In this document: positions 1 through 11,500 of the stretch, in pieces
Numbering within the stretch: the first letter of the stretch is position 1
Layout of the letters: the number at the start of each line of letters is the position of its first letter
DNA from: Ovis canadensis
Taxonomy: Eukaryota; Chordata; Mammalia; Artiodactyla; Bovidae
NCBI RefSeq assembly: GCF_042477335.2
Contig: NC_091253.1
Span: 92,332,501 to 92,396,500 of the forward strand
DNA: 64,000 bases
Direction of reading: 5' to 3'
Program-made: the position numbers and the translations under genes
Notes under the pieces: generated by a model
Told to the model about the DNA's origin: nothing
What the model saw: only the letters and a program-made list of their open reading frames with translations
Database searches by the model: none

Positions 1-445
1 TTAGAACAACCACCATTTATTTGCTCATGATTCTACAGTTTTGGGAGGGCTCAGTGAGGATGGCTCATCTTTGTTCCACGTGGTATGTGCTGGCCTTGGA
101 CCTTCCTAAGCGGTTTTTCACTCACAAGTCTGGTACCTCAGCTGAGACAGGTTGAACAACTAGGGGCCAGTCAGTCATCTCTCTCTTTCCAGGTGGCCCC
201 TCCACATAGCTTAGATTTCCTCACAGCATGGTGGGTTCTCCTTAAGTGGTGGTTGGTGTTCCCCAGAATGCAAAGCAGAAGCCATCAGGCTTGTTTAACA
301 TCTGGTCTTGGAAGACCTCGAACACTATTTTTGCCACATTCTATAGGTCAAAGCAGTCATAGGGCCAGCCCCAATTCAAACAGAAGAAAACACAGACTTC
401 ATGATGGAGATACCGGTGTGACCATCTTTGGAATCAGCATCTACC
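1..445. repeat. Old interspersed repeat, family not assigned
   Basis: The stretch reads like a diverged ancient mammalian interspersed repeat: a 'ttatttgctcatgattct' start and a 'gccacattctataggtcaa' block near 338-356 resemble phrases common in such copies. I cannot name the family from memory. Any open frame through it is incidental. Confidence 0.35.
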
Positions 446-1600
446 TCAGGTCATTTTCTCTGTCGTAACAAGGTATTATATGCTTCCACATTTTGCCTTT
501 AATAATGATAAATCTTATCACACTGGAAAAAGGTAGGTCTCGCTGTGACCTTTTAAGAAATCAGACTCTTAGAATTATCATCATGCCTGGGTTCTGAATG
601 ACAAGACGGTCTTTTGGTAAATTCCTAAGAAGAAACGAGATTTGGGGGCATGTAATATTAGCAATGACAATCAAGAGAAAATACGAAGATGAGCTTGATT
701 TGCCAAAACCCAAGTTAATGCTTTGCTCTATCTTCTGAGAAAAAAGTCACGTGGCCCCTGAATTTTGGTTATTACTCCTGGGTGTCAGACCGCCCCCATG
801 TTTTACACCCTTTAAAACTAGTACTGCTGGAAACAGACTGGCCACAGGATGCCCCTGAGGATCAGGAGGCCAGAGCCTTTCAGATCCTTAACGTGTGACA
901 CACCTGTTCAGGGTCTCTATCCAAATTTCATCCTGGGTCAGAGAACTGCATCTCAGTCCAAACAAAAGGCACGTGAAGGTGGAGACACGTCGAAATGACT
1001 ACTTTGCCTTTGCCAGACAGTGTGAATCCGTCTATACCGGACAGAGCTTTGGTTTGGAAAATATTTTCAAGCCCCCTGTCTTACATTCCTCTCACTATAA
1101 ATAACCAGGTGGGCAAGATAGGCCTCTGGTAAATGCCCATGGTTTTGTGCTGTGTAAACACCAGAACAGAGGCCATCGGCTTCCTGGGTCAGAGCAGAGC
1201 CTGGACGGGGACCCGTCTTCTTCCTCCGGGTTCTCCTGTCTTCTGGAGCTGAGAGCCTACATCTCCTGGCGTCTCTGCCTTCAACGTCTGGTCTCACGGG
1301 CCTCTTCTGCCTCGCCGGCTTGCGTCCCGAGCCAGTAGACAAGGTCAGCCAGCTCCCAGAGTCAGCGACCACAGCAAGGTGGGCGCCTGGCTCCTGGTCT
1401 TAAGGAGGTTGGGTGGGCGGCACGCCTGTACCCACGGGGCCCAGCCCTTCCTTCCCACGACGGCCAAGACGTGAAGCGGACCTGCCTCACCGTCTTGGGC
1501 TTTCATCACTCCCAAGGCCCTTAGCTTTCCTCTCACAGCAACTCTGTGTCCCTGTGTGCCCCCAGACGCTCGGCCAAAGGGACAACTGGGGTCAGGGTTC
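446..1600. other. Upstream flank of TP53INP1, no gene seen
   Basis: No exon-like structure or recognisable protein. GC content rises toward the right as the CpG island approaches. Distal promoter or enhancer function is possible but nothing specific can be shown. Confidence 0.5.
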
Positions 1601-1782
1601 TTCTTTTCGGCGTGCAGGTCTGCTTGGTCCTCACCCTCCGGGGCGGGTTTCCGCGTTGGTTCGCCCCCGGCCCAGCCCCCAGCACCCCCGCCTTCCGCGG
1701 GCCCCTCTCTCCCCGCTGGGCGCCCGGGCGTTGTTGCCCGGGCTTGTTTCTAGCTCCGGAGCATCGCCCGGCCCGGCGCCAG

Positions 1783-1790
1783 GTCACGTG
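1783..1790 (+). promoter_or_regulatory. E-box GTCACGTG (MiT/TFE- or USF/MYC-type)
   Basis: The 8-mer GTCACGTG matches most of the palindromic CLEAR/M-box consensus bound by TFEB/TFE3/MITF, and also USF and MYC. It lies about 130 bp upstream of the inferred start site. The motif is seen directly; occupancy is inference. Confidence 0.45.
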
Positions 1791-1839
1791 CGTTAGTGAC
1801 AGCCTCTCGCAGGGTGGCCCCAGGGCCCGCGCGCCGCTG

Positions 1840-1879
1840 ATTGGTGGGGCCGGGCCTGGCCCCGCCCCGGGGCGGGGCG
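1840..1879 (+). promoter_or_regulatory. Inverted CCAAT box and palindromic GC boxes
   Basis: ATTGG (inverted CCAAT, NF-Y type) at 1840-1844 is followed by a near-palindromic pair of Sp1-type GC boxes at 1860-1879. This is a typical core arrangement for a TATA-less CpG-island promoter. Confidence 0.55.
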
Positions 1880-1914
1880 TCCGGGCGGGCGGGCCCGACG
1901 GGCGGGCGCAGCGG

Positions 1915-2112
1915 CGGATCAGCTGTTCCGAGGCTGCACAACAACAAAAGGAGCGGGACGCGCCGGCGGCGGCCAGCGGCGCGGCCTCAGGAGGGCTGGA
2001 GCGGCCCAGCGCCCCGCGCCCCGCCGTCCGGGAGCCGCAGCTACCTCAGCCGCCCGCGCGCGGGTCCCCGCCGGCTGCCTTCGCCGCCCGTCCGGCCGCC
2101 GGTCGGGCCCAC
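1915..2112 (+). other. TP53INP1: TP53INP1 non-coding exon 1 (5' UTR)
   Basis: The 3' boundary is well supported: the exon ends ...cccac at 2112, followed by the consensus donor GTAAGT at 2113-2118. The 5' boundary is a guess based on promoter motifs at 1783-1879. The exon would be spliced to 8341. It carries no start codon used for the protein; translation begins in exon 2. Confidence 0.6.
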
Positions 2113-2671
2113 GTAAGTGCGGGCGGGGCCGGCGTCCAGGGCCACTCGCTCCGGATCGCCCCTCGGGCCGCGGTCGGTGCGGCCCCACCCCGGTCTCCAC
2201 TCGCACCCGCGGGCCGGCAGCCCACCACCTCGGCGGCCCCGGGGGTGCGCGCGGGCGCGGGGCGGCGGTTGGGTGTTTGGTTTCTGCCTCCCCCCACCCC
2301 GAGCGTGGCCTGTTTTCCCGGGGCCGCCGCGGGACCGACCTCCTCTTCTCTCTCCTCCTCACTCCGCCTCCTGCCCTCCGCCGTTGGACTGGGGCTGCCC
2401 GCCCAGGACTGGGCGTCGGGGGCCCCGGGCCCCGGAGGGGCGAGCGCGGCGGCCCCCGCTACCCCGGGGCGCAGCCTGCAGGGCTCTCGGCTGCTCGGCC
2501 AGCCCTCCCGGCGCGCGGCGGCTCCGCCACCCCGCGACCGGCGCTCGCCCGCCTGTCGTTGGCAGGTTCCTTGACTCTTGCTTTGATCTTACTTACCTAT
2601 CACTGGTGGAGGTTGCACCTGTGGTAGGCACTTTATCTCTCATCGTAGTTAAAATCCTCATCATTTTGATC

Positions 2672-2835
2672 ACGCACGCTCATTGGGTGCTTAGTGTGGG
2701 CCACAGACTCGGTGAGGATTTTACGTGCATTAACTCAATTCCCACAATAATCCTGTGAAGTTAGGCTGTATTACAGATAGGAAACCTGAGGGCCCAGAGA
2801 GATGGACTTAACTTACTCAGGACCACACAGCCAGG
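2672..2835 (+). repeat. MIR SINE
   Basis: Follows the MIR core and 3' half in order: '...cattgggtgcttagtgtgggcca...', then 'attaactcaattcccaca', a diverged 'acagataggaaacctgagg' and 'accacacagccag'. Strongly diverged, as expected for a pre-placental-radiation SINE. Confidence 0.7.
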
Positions 2836-3894
2836 TAGAAGGAAATGGTGTTTCAAGTTGAAGATGAGTTTTCTGTAGGGATTCCTTGTGTGTTTTCTTT
2901 TTTAATTGTATTTCCTAATTACATCTGCTCATTGTCTCCTGTGTTAATTCCAATTTCGAGGAGATTAAGGAGGAGGGCCTCTCCCCCTTTCCATCACTGA
3001 GACAAGAACCCTTTCTGAGGACAAAGTAGTTTTGAGAAAGGGGAGTGGAAAGTGTCCCCTGGGGTGGTTGAACAGAGGTAATAATGAGGAGCCCCAAGAT
3101 CTGGAAATCACTTGCTTGGTAACTGAAATATCTTTTTCACTGCAGATGCAAAAAACGCTAGGAAGCTTTTGCTTTTAAGGCACGGTCACTATAACCCTAA
3201 ACTGGCAGCATAATTTTGGAAGGTTCCAGCCTGGAACCAGGACCTTGCTAATTTCTAAGACTAAGGTCTGGTTTGTTTTTGTATCTTTATCTTTTGTTCT
3301 TTTCTGTGAATGCTTCATCGATTGCTCATAGTTCTCTTGGGAATGGTCCCACTTTCAAACTTCAGGGTTAACAGGCTGTGAATTACTGTTTATTGCTGTC
3401 TTTGTTCACTGTCATTCAAGGCTTCAGAGCCAACCGGGTGGATCCTGGGGAGAATAACCTCCTTGTAGTTGGTTGAGTAGGCTGGATAGAGTGGAACAAG
3501 CGAAGACAACTTTCTTGGCTTGGTTTTTCTCCAGTTTAAAATTGATATAAAATTACTTGAATCAGCACATTTATTCTTCTAAACTAGTGAGAGAGGGTGG
3601 GATAAAGAGATCATTTTGAGCTGCTTTTTGATGATGATGTGTTAGTTTGGCCACCTGATATTTCGAAACTGTCAAGAAGCCACAACTGTACACATAGTTA
3701 GGAGTTAAATCATCAAAGTTGTGGTGTTTTTTTTTTTTTTAATTTAAAATGTTTTTGGAGCCGCCTACTGGCAGCCAAAACCAACTGAAAAGTGCAGTTC
3801 TCCAAAGTTCATAGAGCCAGAGTTGAGGCTGGAAGGAGCCTGAGACATCCCGCGCTGGGGGTAGGGGGCAAGAGCGCAAGGTCCTGGGAACCAG

Positions 3895-4050
3895 AGAGAC
3901 TTCCGCTCCAACGCAGGCCCCACTCCTGAACAGCTCTGTCACTTTTGAGCAAGTTACTTAATTTCTGAGCTTCAGTTTCCTTATTAGTCAAATGGGACAA
4001 ATAAGTGCCTCAGATCTGTCACATACAATAAACATTGAGTAAATCACAAC
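3895..4050 (+). repeat. MIR SINE
   Basis: Contains the MIR order 'agcaagttacttaatttctgagc' (split here for length), 'ttcagtttccttattagtc', 'aaatgggacaaataa' and a trailing 'aacattgagtaaat'. Confidence 0.65.
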
Positions 4051-4149
4051 TCTGATGACTATAGGAACATTTGCCAATAAAGACACTCAGACCCACAGAT
4101 GCTAAGTGAGTTGCTCACAGTCATACACCTGGTTTGAAGTGAACTTGTG

Positions 4150-4320
4150 GTTAATATTTGCTGGGTGCCTGCTGTGTGCCTGCTTCTAAGTGATACACAC
4201 TTATTCCTCATGTTGGCCCTATCTCCCCATTTTAGAGATGAGAAAACCGAGGCACTGAGAAGTTACTGTATATCCTAAATACATACAAGTTCTGAGGAGC
4301 AAAGTCAAGATTTCAAACTG
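4150..4320 (+). repeat. MIR SINE
   Basis: Recognised by 'tgctgggtgcctgctgtgtg', 'ccccattttagagatgag' and 'aaaaccgaggcactgagaag', which follow the MIR core consensus. Confidence 0.65.
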
Positions 4321-5187
4321 AGCAGGCTAACTCCAAAGCCACGTGGCCTCAAGGTTGGTTACCTGTCTTAAAAATGAGAACTCATACCAATAAACTCTTC
4401 CCAGCCCAGTAACTCCTTTTCTAAGTTCTCAAACTAGACTGCTTTACCCCATGAGTGTTAAACTCAGCCACCTTTCTCTGCTCACAGAGCATTTCTACTC
4501 ATGTCATACGAAAAATATTGATCATAAAATGTTAAGTAACAAAGCAGGATACAAAATTGTGGGCCTACAGTTGTGATAAAAAAAGAAACTATTGGTAGAA
4601 GAAAACACGCAGTGTACTAACAATGATTGCAATAAAGTATGGAGTAACAGTTTCCTTATTGATTTTCTAAACTTTCTGTAATGTGCTTTGGTTCATTTTA
4701 TAATGAAGGGAGGGAATGGAGGTATTTAGAGCCAAGCCTAAGAGGCCAAGCTGCCTCCTTGAAGTGCTGGGGCACAGACACTTTGTTTCTTTTCTCCAGC
4801 AGGGTGAGACTGCCAGGCTGGCAGGTGCCCGGGACAACAGCAGCGCCTTCCCCCTTGCCTTCATCCCCCCCCCCCCCCCCCACCTTGCCTTCATTCCTCT
4901 ACCTCTTGGCTAAATTCCAGAGCTGTATTTGTAAATTTGTCCCCTTAGGACACTTGCTTTCTCTGGAATTTTCACCTTAGTTTTATCTTTGTCCTAGAGT
5001 TGTGAATATCAAAAAGCCTGTGACCTGCTGAGGAGTGCAGTCTGAAGTTCTCCTTTGCCTTTGGCTGCACAGGACCAGCCCCAAGGAGAGCCTCCATTCT
5101 TGGGCCGAAGCCAAGGTGAAGAGTAGCAGCAGCCTGGTAGGGACAGTCTGGGTCAGTGGGGAGATAGGCCATCAAGACGCTAGAGCA

Positions 5188-5545
5188 GCAGTGTCCAATA
5201 TGCAGTGCGGGCTCTGTATGGAGGTTTGGATCTTTAAGTAGCCACCTTAAGTAAGGAAAAAGAAACAGGTGAAGTTAATTTTGTTAATATATTTTATTTA
5301 ACCTACTATATCCCCAATTAAATTAGATTTAAAATTTAGTTTCTCAGGGAATTCCCTGACGGTCCAGTGGTTAAGACTCTGAGCTTCCACTGCAGGGAGC
5401 GTGGGTTCGATCCCTGGTCGGGATCTAAGAACCCTCAGATCCCACATGCCGTGTGATGTAGCCAAAGAATTTTTTTTTAGTTTTTCAGTTTAATTGCATT
5501 TCAAATAATCGTTCACCTGATGTTCCCAGAGGCCACCTCACTGAA
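5188..5545 (+). repeat. hAT-type DNA transposon remnant, split by a SINE
   Basis: The left part ('gcagtgtccaatatgcagtg', 'agtagccacctt', 'gaaacaggtgaagttaattt', then 'atattttatttaacc') matches a common old non-autonomous DNA element of mammals, probably MER3-like. It is interrupted by a CHR SINE at 5349-5475. Family name uncertain. Confidence 0.45.
5349..5475 (+). repeat. CHR SINE (tRNA-Glu-derived)
   Basis: Starts 'attccctgacggtccagtgg' and has a tRNA-like box B 'gggttcgatccctggtcggg', then the 'cccacatgccgtg' tail and a T/A-rich end. This is the cetartiodactyl CHR family, not a functional tRNA gene. Confidence 0.8.
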
Positions 5546-8340
5546 CAGTGTCAGTGTACTGGGGTTTCTCCAGCAGCTCCTTGTCCTCTGGGACAGCTAC
5601 AGAAAGCGGGGCCGAAGGAACTTGGCAAAGTCACACCAGCCTCACTTTAGGAAACCCAAAGAGGCTTGACTCGTGTGGTCCTGGGGGACGCTCCTCCAGA
5701 GACACCCTTCCCGGGGCAGAGCTGCGTGTGCTCCAGTCCTAGGCTGGCTTCCATGTTACAGAAGAGGGGGCAGTTTGGAACCTGCAGCTGCCCAAGCACA
5801 GTGGTGCTGGCATGACTGCTGCCTTGTAGCTGCCACTTAACTGGCCTGGGCCTCAGTGACTGACCACAGTTGGGGGATAGAGGCATATTCATGATGAGCT
5901 AGGGTTCCCATGGGGTGTTCCCTCCCCATCCGGCAGCTCTCACTGATACAGGGCCTGAGTCCAGCCGGGCACTCTGAAGAATTCATCCAACTAGGTCAGC
6001 AGACCCAGAACTGCACTTGGGGCCAATAATTTAAGAGAAATGGGGGAAAGATTAAAGTATCCTTTCTCCCTCCTAGCTCATATGCTCAAAACTTTTACAT
6101 ATACATCAGCCCTGGGATAGCTCATCTTTTGGGATAATCAAGTCTAGCCAACTACACAGCCCACTTCTCTTGTAAATTCTCTTACATGCAACATAAAGTT
6201 CACTTTGAGTTCTCATCCTCGAGCTCCAGACTATGTGATTGGCCATACTGCTTTCCAGAAGGGTTGTGGGAAGACTGGTTATGCAAGTGACACTTCCTGT
6301 TTACCCGTTTTTCATAATTAATGGCTGAGGATAACAGATTGTGACCACAGAAGTATTCACATGTCATTTAAACACATGTTTGTAGTACTACATGAGTAGT
6401 AGCCTGCCAAACAGTTGTAGCAGTCCAGTGCACACATAAGGACTTGAACCAGGAGTCTCATCACCAGCAGATGTGAACCACATCATTTATAGCTAAGGAT
6501 GATTGTTTTGAAAATGAAGTATCCAGAGTCTGAAGTTAGGGATTCAGGGCTGACGCTCCCTGGATGATCTCCTCCACTCATGGTTTCTGTCACCCCCTTT
6601 GTGTTGGTAACTCGCAGATTCTTGCCCTCAGCAGACACCATGCTCTTGGACTGCAGAGCCCTAGATTCAGCTCCTTACAGACATCCCCAGGACTCGCCAA
6701 CTTCCCCAGTTCCTTGTGTCCAGAGCACATGGCCTACACCTCTGCTGTGCCCCTCTTCCACTGAACTATCCTACCAATCTTCCCCCCCACCCCCCACCCC
6801 GTTGGCCAGGCCAAAAACCTAGGGCATCCTTGACTTTCTCCCTCCCCTTCACTTCTGGCGCACAACGCCTTGCAGGATCCAGTCCTCACGTAGCCCGCAA
6901 GCCTGCTGTCAAGACTGTCCACCTGGATCTTGAGCCATAGGGAAGCGAGCCACATTCTCACTCATCTGCACGTTTCCACGGCATTGTTTCTACTTCGTTC
7001 TTGAGCTTCTCAACGATTCACGATTAAGGTCACGATTGCAGGTGTCCTTCTGTGACCCCTGTCTGTGGATTTGAACCCCCAGTACTTCTCTTCACGTGAC
7101 ACTCATCACACCGGGTTGGTGGGCTTGCTGTGGGAGGTCCTTGTCCACCGCTGTCTCTCCTTCCCTGAGCACTAGGCCTGATGCATGATAGGTGCTCAGC
7201 AAATATTTGCAGAATAATAGTTGACACTGACTAAGAACTCTGTACCAAGTACCTTGCTAAGTAGGTTGCCTGAGTAGGATCAGGAAAGCCATCTAGGAGG
7301 TGGTGATTGGCAAAGTCAAACCAGTTGGCTTCAAGTAGAGCAAGAGTGGTGGAGAGAAATAGGTGGATTCCCGGCATGTGTGTGGCTAGAGTCCACAGGA
7401 TGTGCTGCCAGTTTGGGTGAGGGGCGCGGGGGTGTGGATGAAAGGGAGTTTAGGATGAGGGCTAAGTGTTTGGCCTGAATAACTGCTGCCTCTCCTTCCT
7501 GAGAAGGGGGGCGACGGGCAGCGAGCCTGAGAATGTTTGTGGGAAAGATGAAAAGATCTTGCAATTCGTTAGGTTTGGTCTGCCCATCAGGTAACCAGGC
7601 AGAAATGGGTATATATAAATCTAGAACTCTGGAATAAGATCAGGAGAGGCTGGAGCTCCTCATTAGAACTCACCAGAACTCCAAGGGGTAGCACCCTTGG
7701 AGTAGTGTGACTTCCTCACCCTGGTAGGAGACAAGCCACCTTTGAACCCAGCCACAGTGGTCCTTTTCAGTTCTGGTTGCTGGGCCACCTGAGTTCTCTA
7801 CCGTGTGACTTTTTCCATGCCAGCTGTAGGAATGGTTTTGAAGGTCAAAGTGTGCTGCAGTTAGAGATTTTAGTGGAATTAGGTGTGCTTACAATCATAC
7901 ACAAGAATAGAGCAGGAGAGAAAGGGGGCCAGGGAAAGGGGAGGGCTTGGCGCGGTAGTGGACACGCACCCAGGAGGAGTGCTGGGCTCAGTTGGCAGCT
8001 TCTGACCAGTTGACCATGAAAACGTAGCTTTCACTCTACTTACAGAAAAGTAGTATTTCAGTTGAAATATGTTACCCAGGGATATACTTTTATATCTCTT
8101 ATTATAAAAGCACAGATGTAAAAAAGAACCCCTTCCATTGCGCATTTTGAGATATTTACAGCTTGCGTTTGAGTACTTGATTAATGTTTGTAAAAAAGAG
8201 ATTCTGCATTCTTATGTTTGAAAGAAGGGAAGAGCCAAGCTGTAGGCTAAGGCCTGTGCTTTTCTCTAGGTGTGAGGAGATGTACATGTTATATAAACAT
8301 GTGCTGATTTGAAATAGCCTTTTTTTCTGTTTTATTTTAG

Positions 8341-8599
8341 GGATAATGACTCTTCCAGCTTCTCGCCTAAGTTGAATAAGCACCGTGTGCACTTTAATCC
8401 CGTCAGCAGCATCAGGCTGACCGAAGACAGGTTTTGGAAATCTCAGCTACAAAGATATCCAGCCAAAGTCTCAATCTTGCCTTAAAAATGTTCCAGAGAT
8501 TGAATAAAATGTTTGTGGGTGAAGTCAATACTTCTTCAAACCAAGAACCAGAATTTAGTGAGAAAGAAGATGATGAGTGGATTCTTGTTGACTTCATAG
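8341..8599 (+). other. TP53INP1: TP53INP1 exon 2 (5' UTR and first coding segment)
   Basis: The acceptor is a T-rich tract ending tttattttag at 8340 and the donor is GTAAGG at 8600. The exon holds 147 nt of 5' UTR, then ATG at 8488-8490. An in-frame TAA at 8395-8397 with no ATG between it and 8488 fixes the start. The ATG has A at -3. Coding part 8488-8599, residues 1-37 plus one base. Confidence 0.95.
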
Positions 8600-11500
8600 G
8601 TAAGGGTATTCTTAGCCATTAATCATCACAGCAAAAGTGGAAACTCTTTTATCGAGTTTTTGCATAAGTAAACCAATAACTCTGAAGGTTTTTAAGCCAT
8701 AAAAGTAAATAAGAATTTGTCTAAAAAAATTGCATGAAGCATTCTGTGCCAGATGATCGGGTCAGTGACACTGATGTCAGCCTCTCCAGTATGGCAGCTC
8801 TTATACCCTGATCCAGTCAGAGGCACTTTTATAGGAAACCCCCATCCTCTACAAGCAGTAACCCACTTGGTGCATTATGTGTTTACTCAGCAAAATAGAA
8901 ACCAACCTTAAAAACTGTTCTGTCAAACCAACATAATCCATCGCGTACAGTGACACACACCGCCCCCTAACACTCACACATGCATGCACACACGTGCACA
9001 CTAGGTGCTCAGAAATTATCTTATGATCATTGTGAGTGAATATGAATGGTTTTGTGTCTGATCTAAATAAAGGGAGGACTGAGCATCAGCTAACAGCATC
9101 GTCTCTTCTTTTTCTGTGCTCTGATGTGATCTCAATGTGTCACTCATACCCCGCGGGACTTCGACAACGTGTGTGGACTGCCATCTAGACACTTGCACGG
9201 GTTTCTCAGCAGCAGAGGATGAGGAGGAAGAAGACATCAGTGAAGAGTCACCTCCCGAGCGCCCTTCAGTCTTTTCCTGTCTCCCTGCATCTCTCGAGTG
9301 CTTGGCTGATACGAGTGACTCCTGCTTCCTCCAGTTTGAGTCCTGTCCAATGGAGGAGAGCTGGTTTATCACCCCTCCCCCATGTTTTACTGCAGGTGGA
9401 TTAACCACTATCAAGGTGGAGACCAGTCCTATGGAAAACCTTCTTATTGAACACCCTAGCATGTCCGTCTATGCTGTGCACGAGCCCTGCCCCAGCCTCA
9501 GTGAGGCCCACTGTGGGGCTGAGGAATTTCATAACCCAGGCAGTCCCAGGTATGTTACTGTCTCCACAGACGTTCGTGAAGTGTGTGCCTAGTGTATAAG
9601 GCGGGTGATGCTATGAAAAGATGAACTCATTTGAGATTTTCAAAAAAATTAGTTCTAGCGTGGCCCCAGTTATGTAATGGAGAGCTGCCTCGTTTGTAAT
9701 ATTCTACTACGGAATGGAAAGAAAAGACTGGCATTTCTGCTAAGTATCTTAGAATATAACTCGGGTACTTTATAGGCTGGATTATTTGGGGTATCAAATT
9801 TGACAGGAATGGTATATCTTAAAATAAATCTCATGATCTTCGAAGTAGTCCTAAGTCACATCAGATGGTGCTTAGCCTTGAAAACCTGAGAAATCTGAAG
9901 CATGAGGTAAATAAAATGGCAGATTTAGCAAAGCATTTTGCTGAGAGATTTCTTTTCTGCCTTGCAGAGGGAAGCTTTCATACCCAAATACTGTTTGGTG
10001 GTTATATGGGTGTCCCAAGTGGTCTGAAAGGCTCTGCTTGGATGGCAGATGGGTTGAGCGTCTGGAACGGTTCAGGGAGGGTGTCTAGTCAGTAATCCAT
10101 TCCAGAACAAACTCACAAGTCTGTGGCCTTTATCCAGGGACTATATTCAGGATTGTTCCCACCCACTAAAACAAAGCCCATGGCTGCGTTCAGTGGCTCA
10201 AAGTTCAGCTGGTCTGTGATGCATGTTGGTGGGAGGTCCCCTCTGGTATCAAGGTATCTGTAGGATACTGGCACTGACTTACTTCCCTTCATACCTGTTA
10301 AAGGACAGGTGACCTGGGTTTTGGAGCCTCCCACAGTGTTCCTGTGGTTCAGTGAGGTCACCCAGAGGGCCGCCTTTTCAGTTGTCCAGGCTCTGACTCT
10401 ACTAGCCAGACCACTGTATGCGTATCTCCTTCCATTTCCTGTTTGCCAAATACAAACAAAGCCGAGGCAGCTCATTAACCTGATAACTTTACCAGAGTTT
10501 GCTACACTTTCGACTCTCAATATTGTAGATGTTCTTGAATGAAGATAAACATACACTTGCACCAGACTGAAAAACATTTGCTTATATAGTTACCCAAGCT
10601 TTGTTTTAGGTTGGATCTTTGATGGGAAATGTTACTTTGCCTGGTACTTTATTCCATATTATAAATTTATCAAGAGGTTAATGTTTCAGGCATTCCAACA
10701 GAAGTTTAAAATAAAATTTTTTGAGATGGTTTAATTAATTTCTTTAATTGCTTAACAGTTGATTCAAATTAATTTTTTCAGTTCTTAGAAATTCTTCTAA
10801 CTTTGTTTTGATCTCATCCCTGAGGAGTTCCACTCAAGAATTTAGTGTGATTAATAGCCACTTTAAATTACTAGCATTTGTATATTTATGTTTTCAATAT
10901 TTAAAGTATGTGTATTTACATATGTATATTCAGCAGCTTTGTAGACAACAGAAGCAGTCCGTATGCACTGCAGAAAATTAGAAAGGGCAAAAATTTTTAA
11001 ATTTTAAATGACATTTTTCTCACTACTGAGAGATGAATACTGTCAAGACTGTAGGGCATATCCTTCCAGGTGGTATTTTCTGGATGTGCCCATGCATGGA
11101 TATATAACACCATTTTTAACCTAAATGGGATCAAGCTATAGGTACTGTTTTATAATCTGCTTCCTTAGGCAGTGATTGCTACTTTTTTTTTTTCCCCCTA
11201 ATAAAATTTTACTTTGTGAACTATACAGACCATACTCAGACTTGCCCACTAAAGCCCAGAATACTTCATCTAGTTTGTTCAAACCAGGATCCAGTTCAGG
11301 ACCTTGCATTGAACCTGGTTAAGTGTTTGTAGTTTTGATGCAGTGAGAATGTTCATTTTTTATATCTTGTTTGTCACTGTATATTGTTATATGTTTTGAT
11401 ATAACACTTAGGTAGTTAATTATAAATAAAGGATCAAATGGACATACCTAATTTTATATGAATTCTTTCTGAACATAAGAAAGTGCTATAAATTATTACA

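Larger units (their letters stand above)
1600..2575 (+). promoter_or_regulatory. TP53INP1: CpG island with TP53INP1 promoter and exon 1
   Basis: About 1 kb of very GC- and CpG-rich sequence ends abruptly near 2575. It contains an E-box, an inverted CCAAT box, dense GC boxes and, at 2113, a perfect splice donor that closes a non-coding first exon. This fits the CpG-island promoter of a broadly expressed, stress-inducible gene. The start site itself is inferred, probably 1900-1930. Confidence 0.8.
2113..8340 (+). other. TP53INP1: TP53INP1 intron 1
   Basis: A 6.2 kb intron from GTAAGT to a T-rich tract ending ...ttttattttag at 8340. It contains several MIR-type old SINEs, one CHR SINE inside a DNA-transposon remnant, a poly-C run near 4866-4881 and a C-rich patch near 6780-6800. 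7180-7660 resembles a diverged old repeat that I cannot name. No other gene was recognised. Confidence 0.7.

Noticed and set aside
1730-1749. p53 response element in the TP53INP1 promoter
   Set aside because: Only the half GGGCTTGTTT (1740-1749) fits the consensus; the adjacent decamer has mismatches including the essential C, so it is not reported as a site.
1546-2574. A 342-codon open frame on the plus strand over the TP53INP1 CpG island
   Set aside because: It overlaps the promoter and exon 1 donor, is P/A/G/R-rich without domain features, and equally long frames exist on the other strand.
5380-5430. tRNA-like box B sequences in CHR SINEs (also near 26870 and 18900) as tRNA genes
   Set aside because: They are embedded in SINE consensus with SINE tails and do not fold as intact tRNAs.
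9137-9592. Read-through of TP53INP1 exon 3 past 9549 to a stop (adds YVTVSTDVREVCA)
   Set aside because: A consensus donor at 9550 and phase-perfect joining to 13081 give the 240-residue family length, so the extension is intron sequence. It could only matter as a retained-intron variant.
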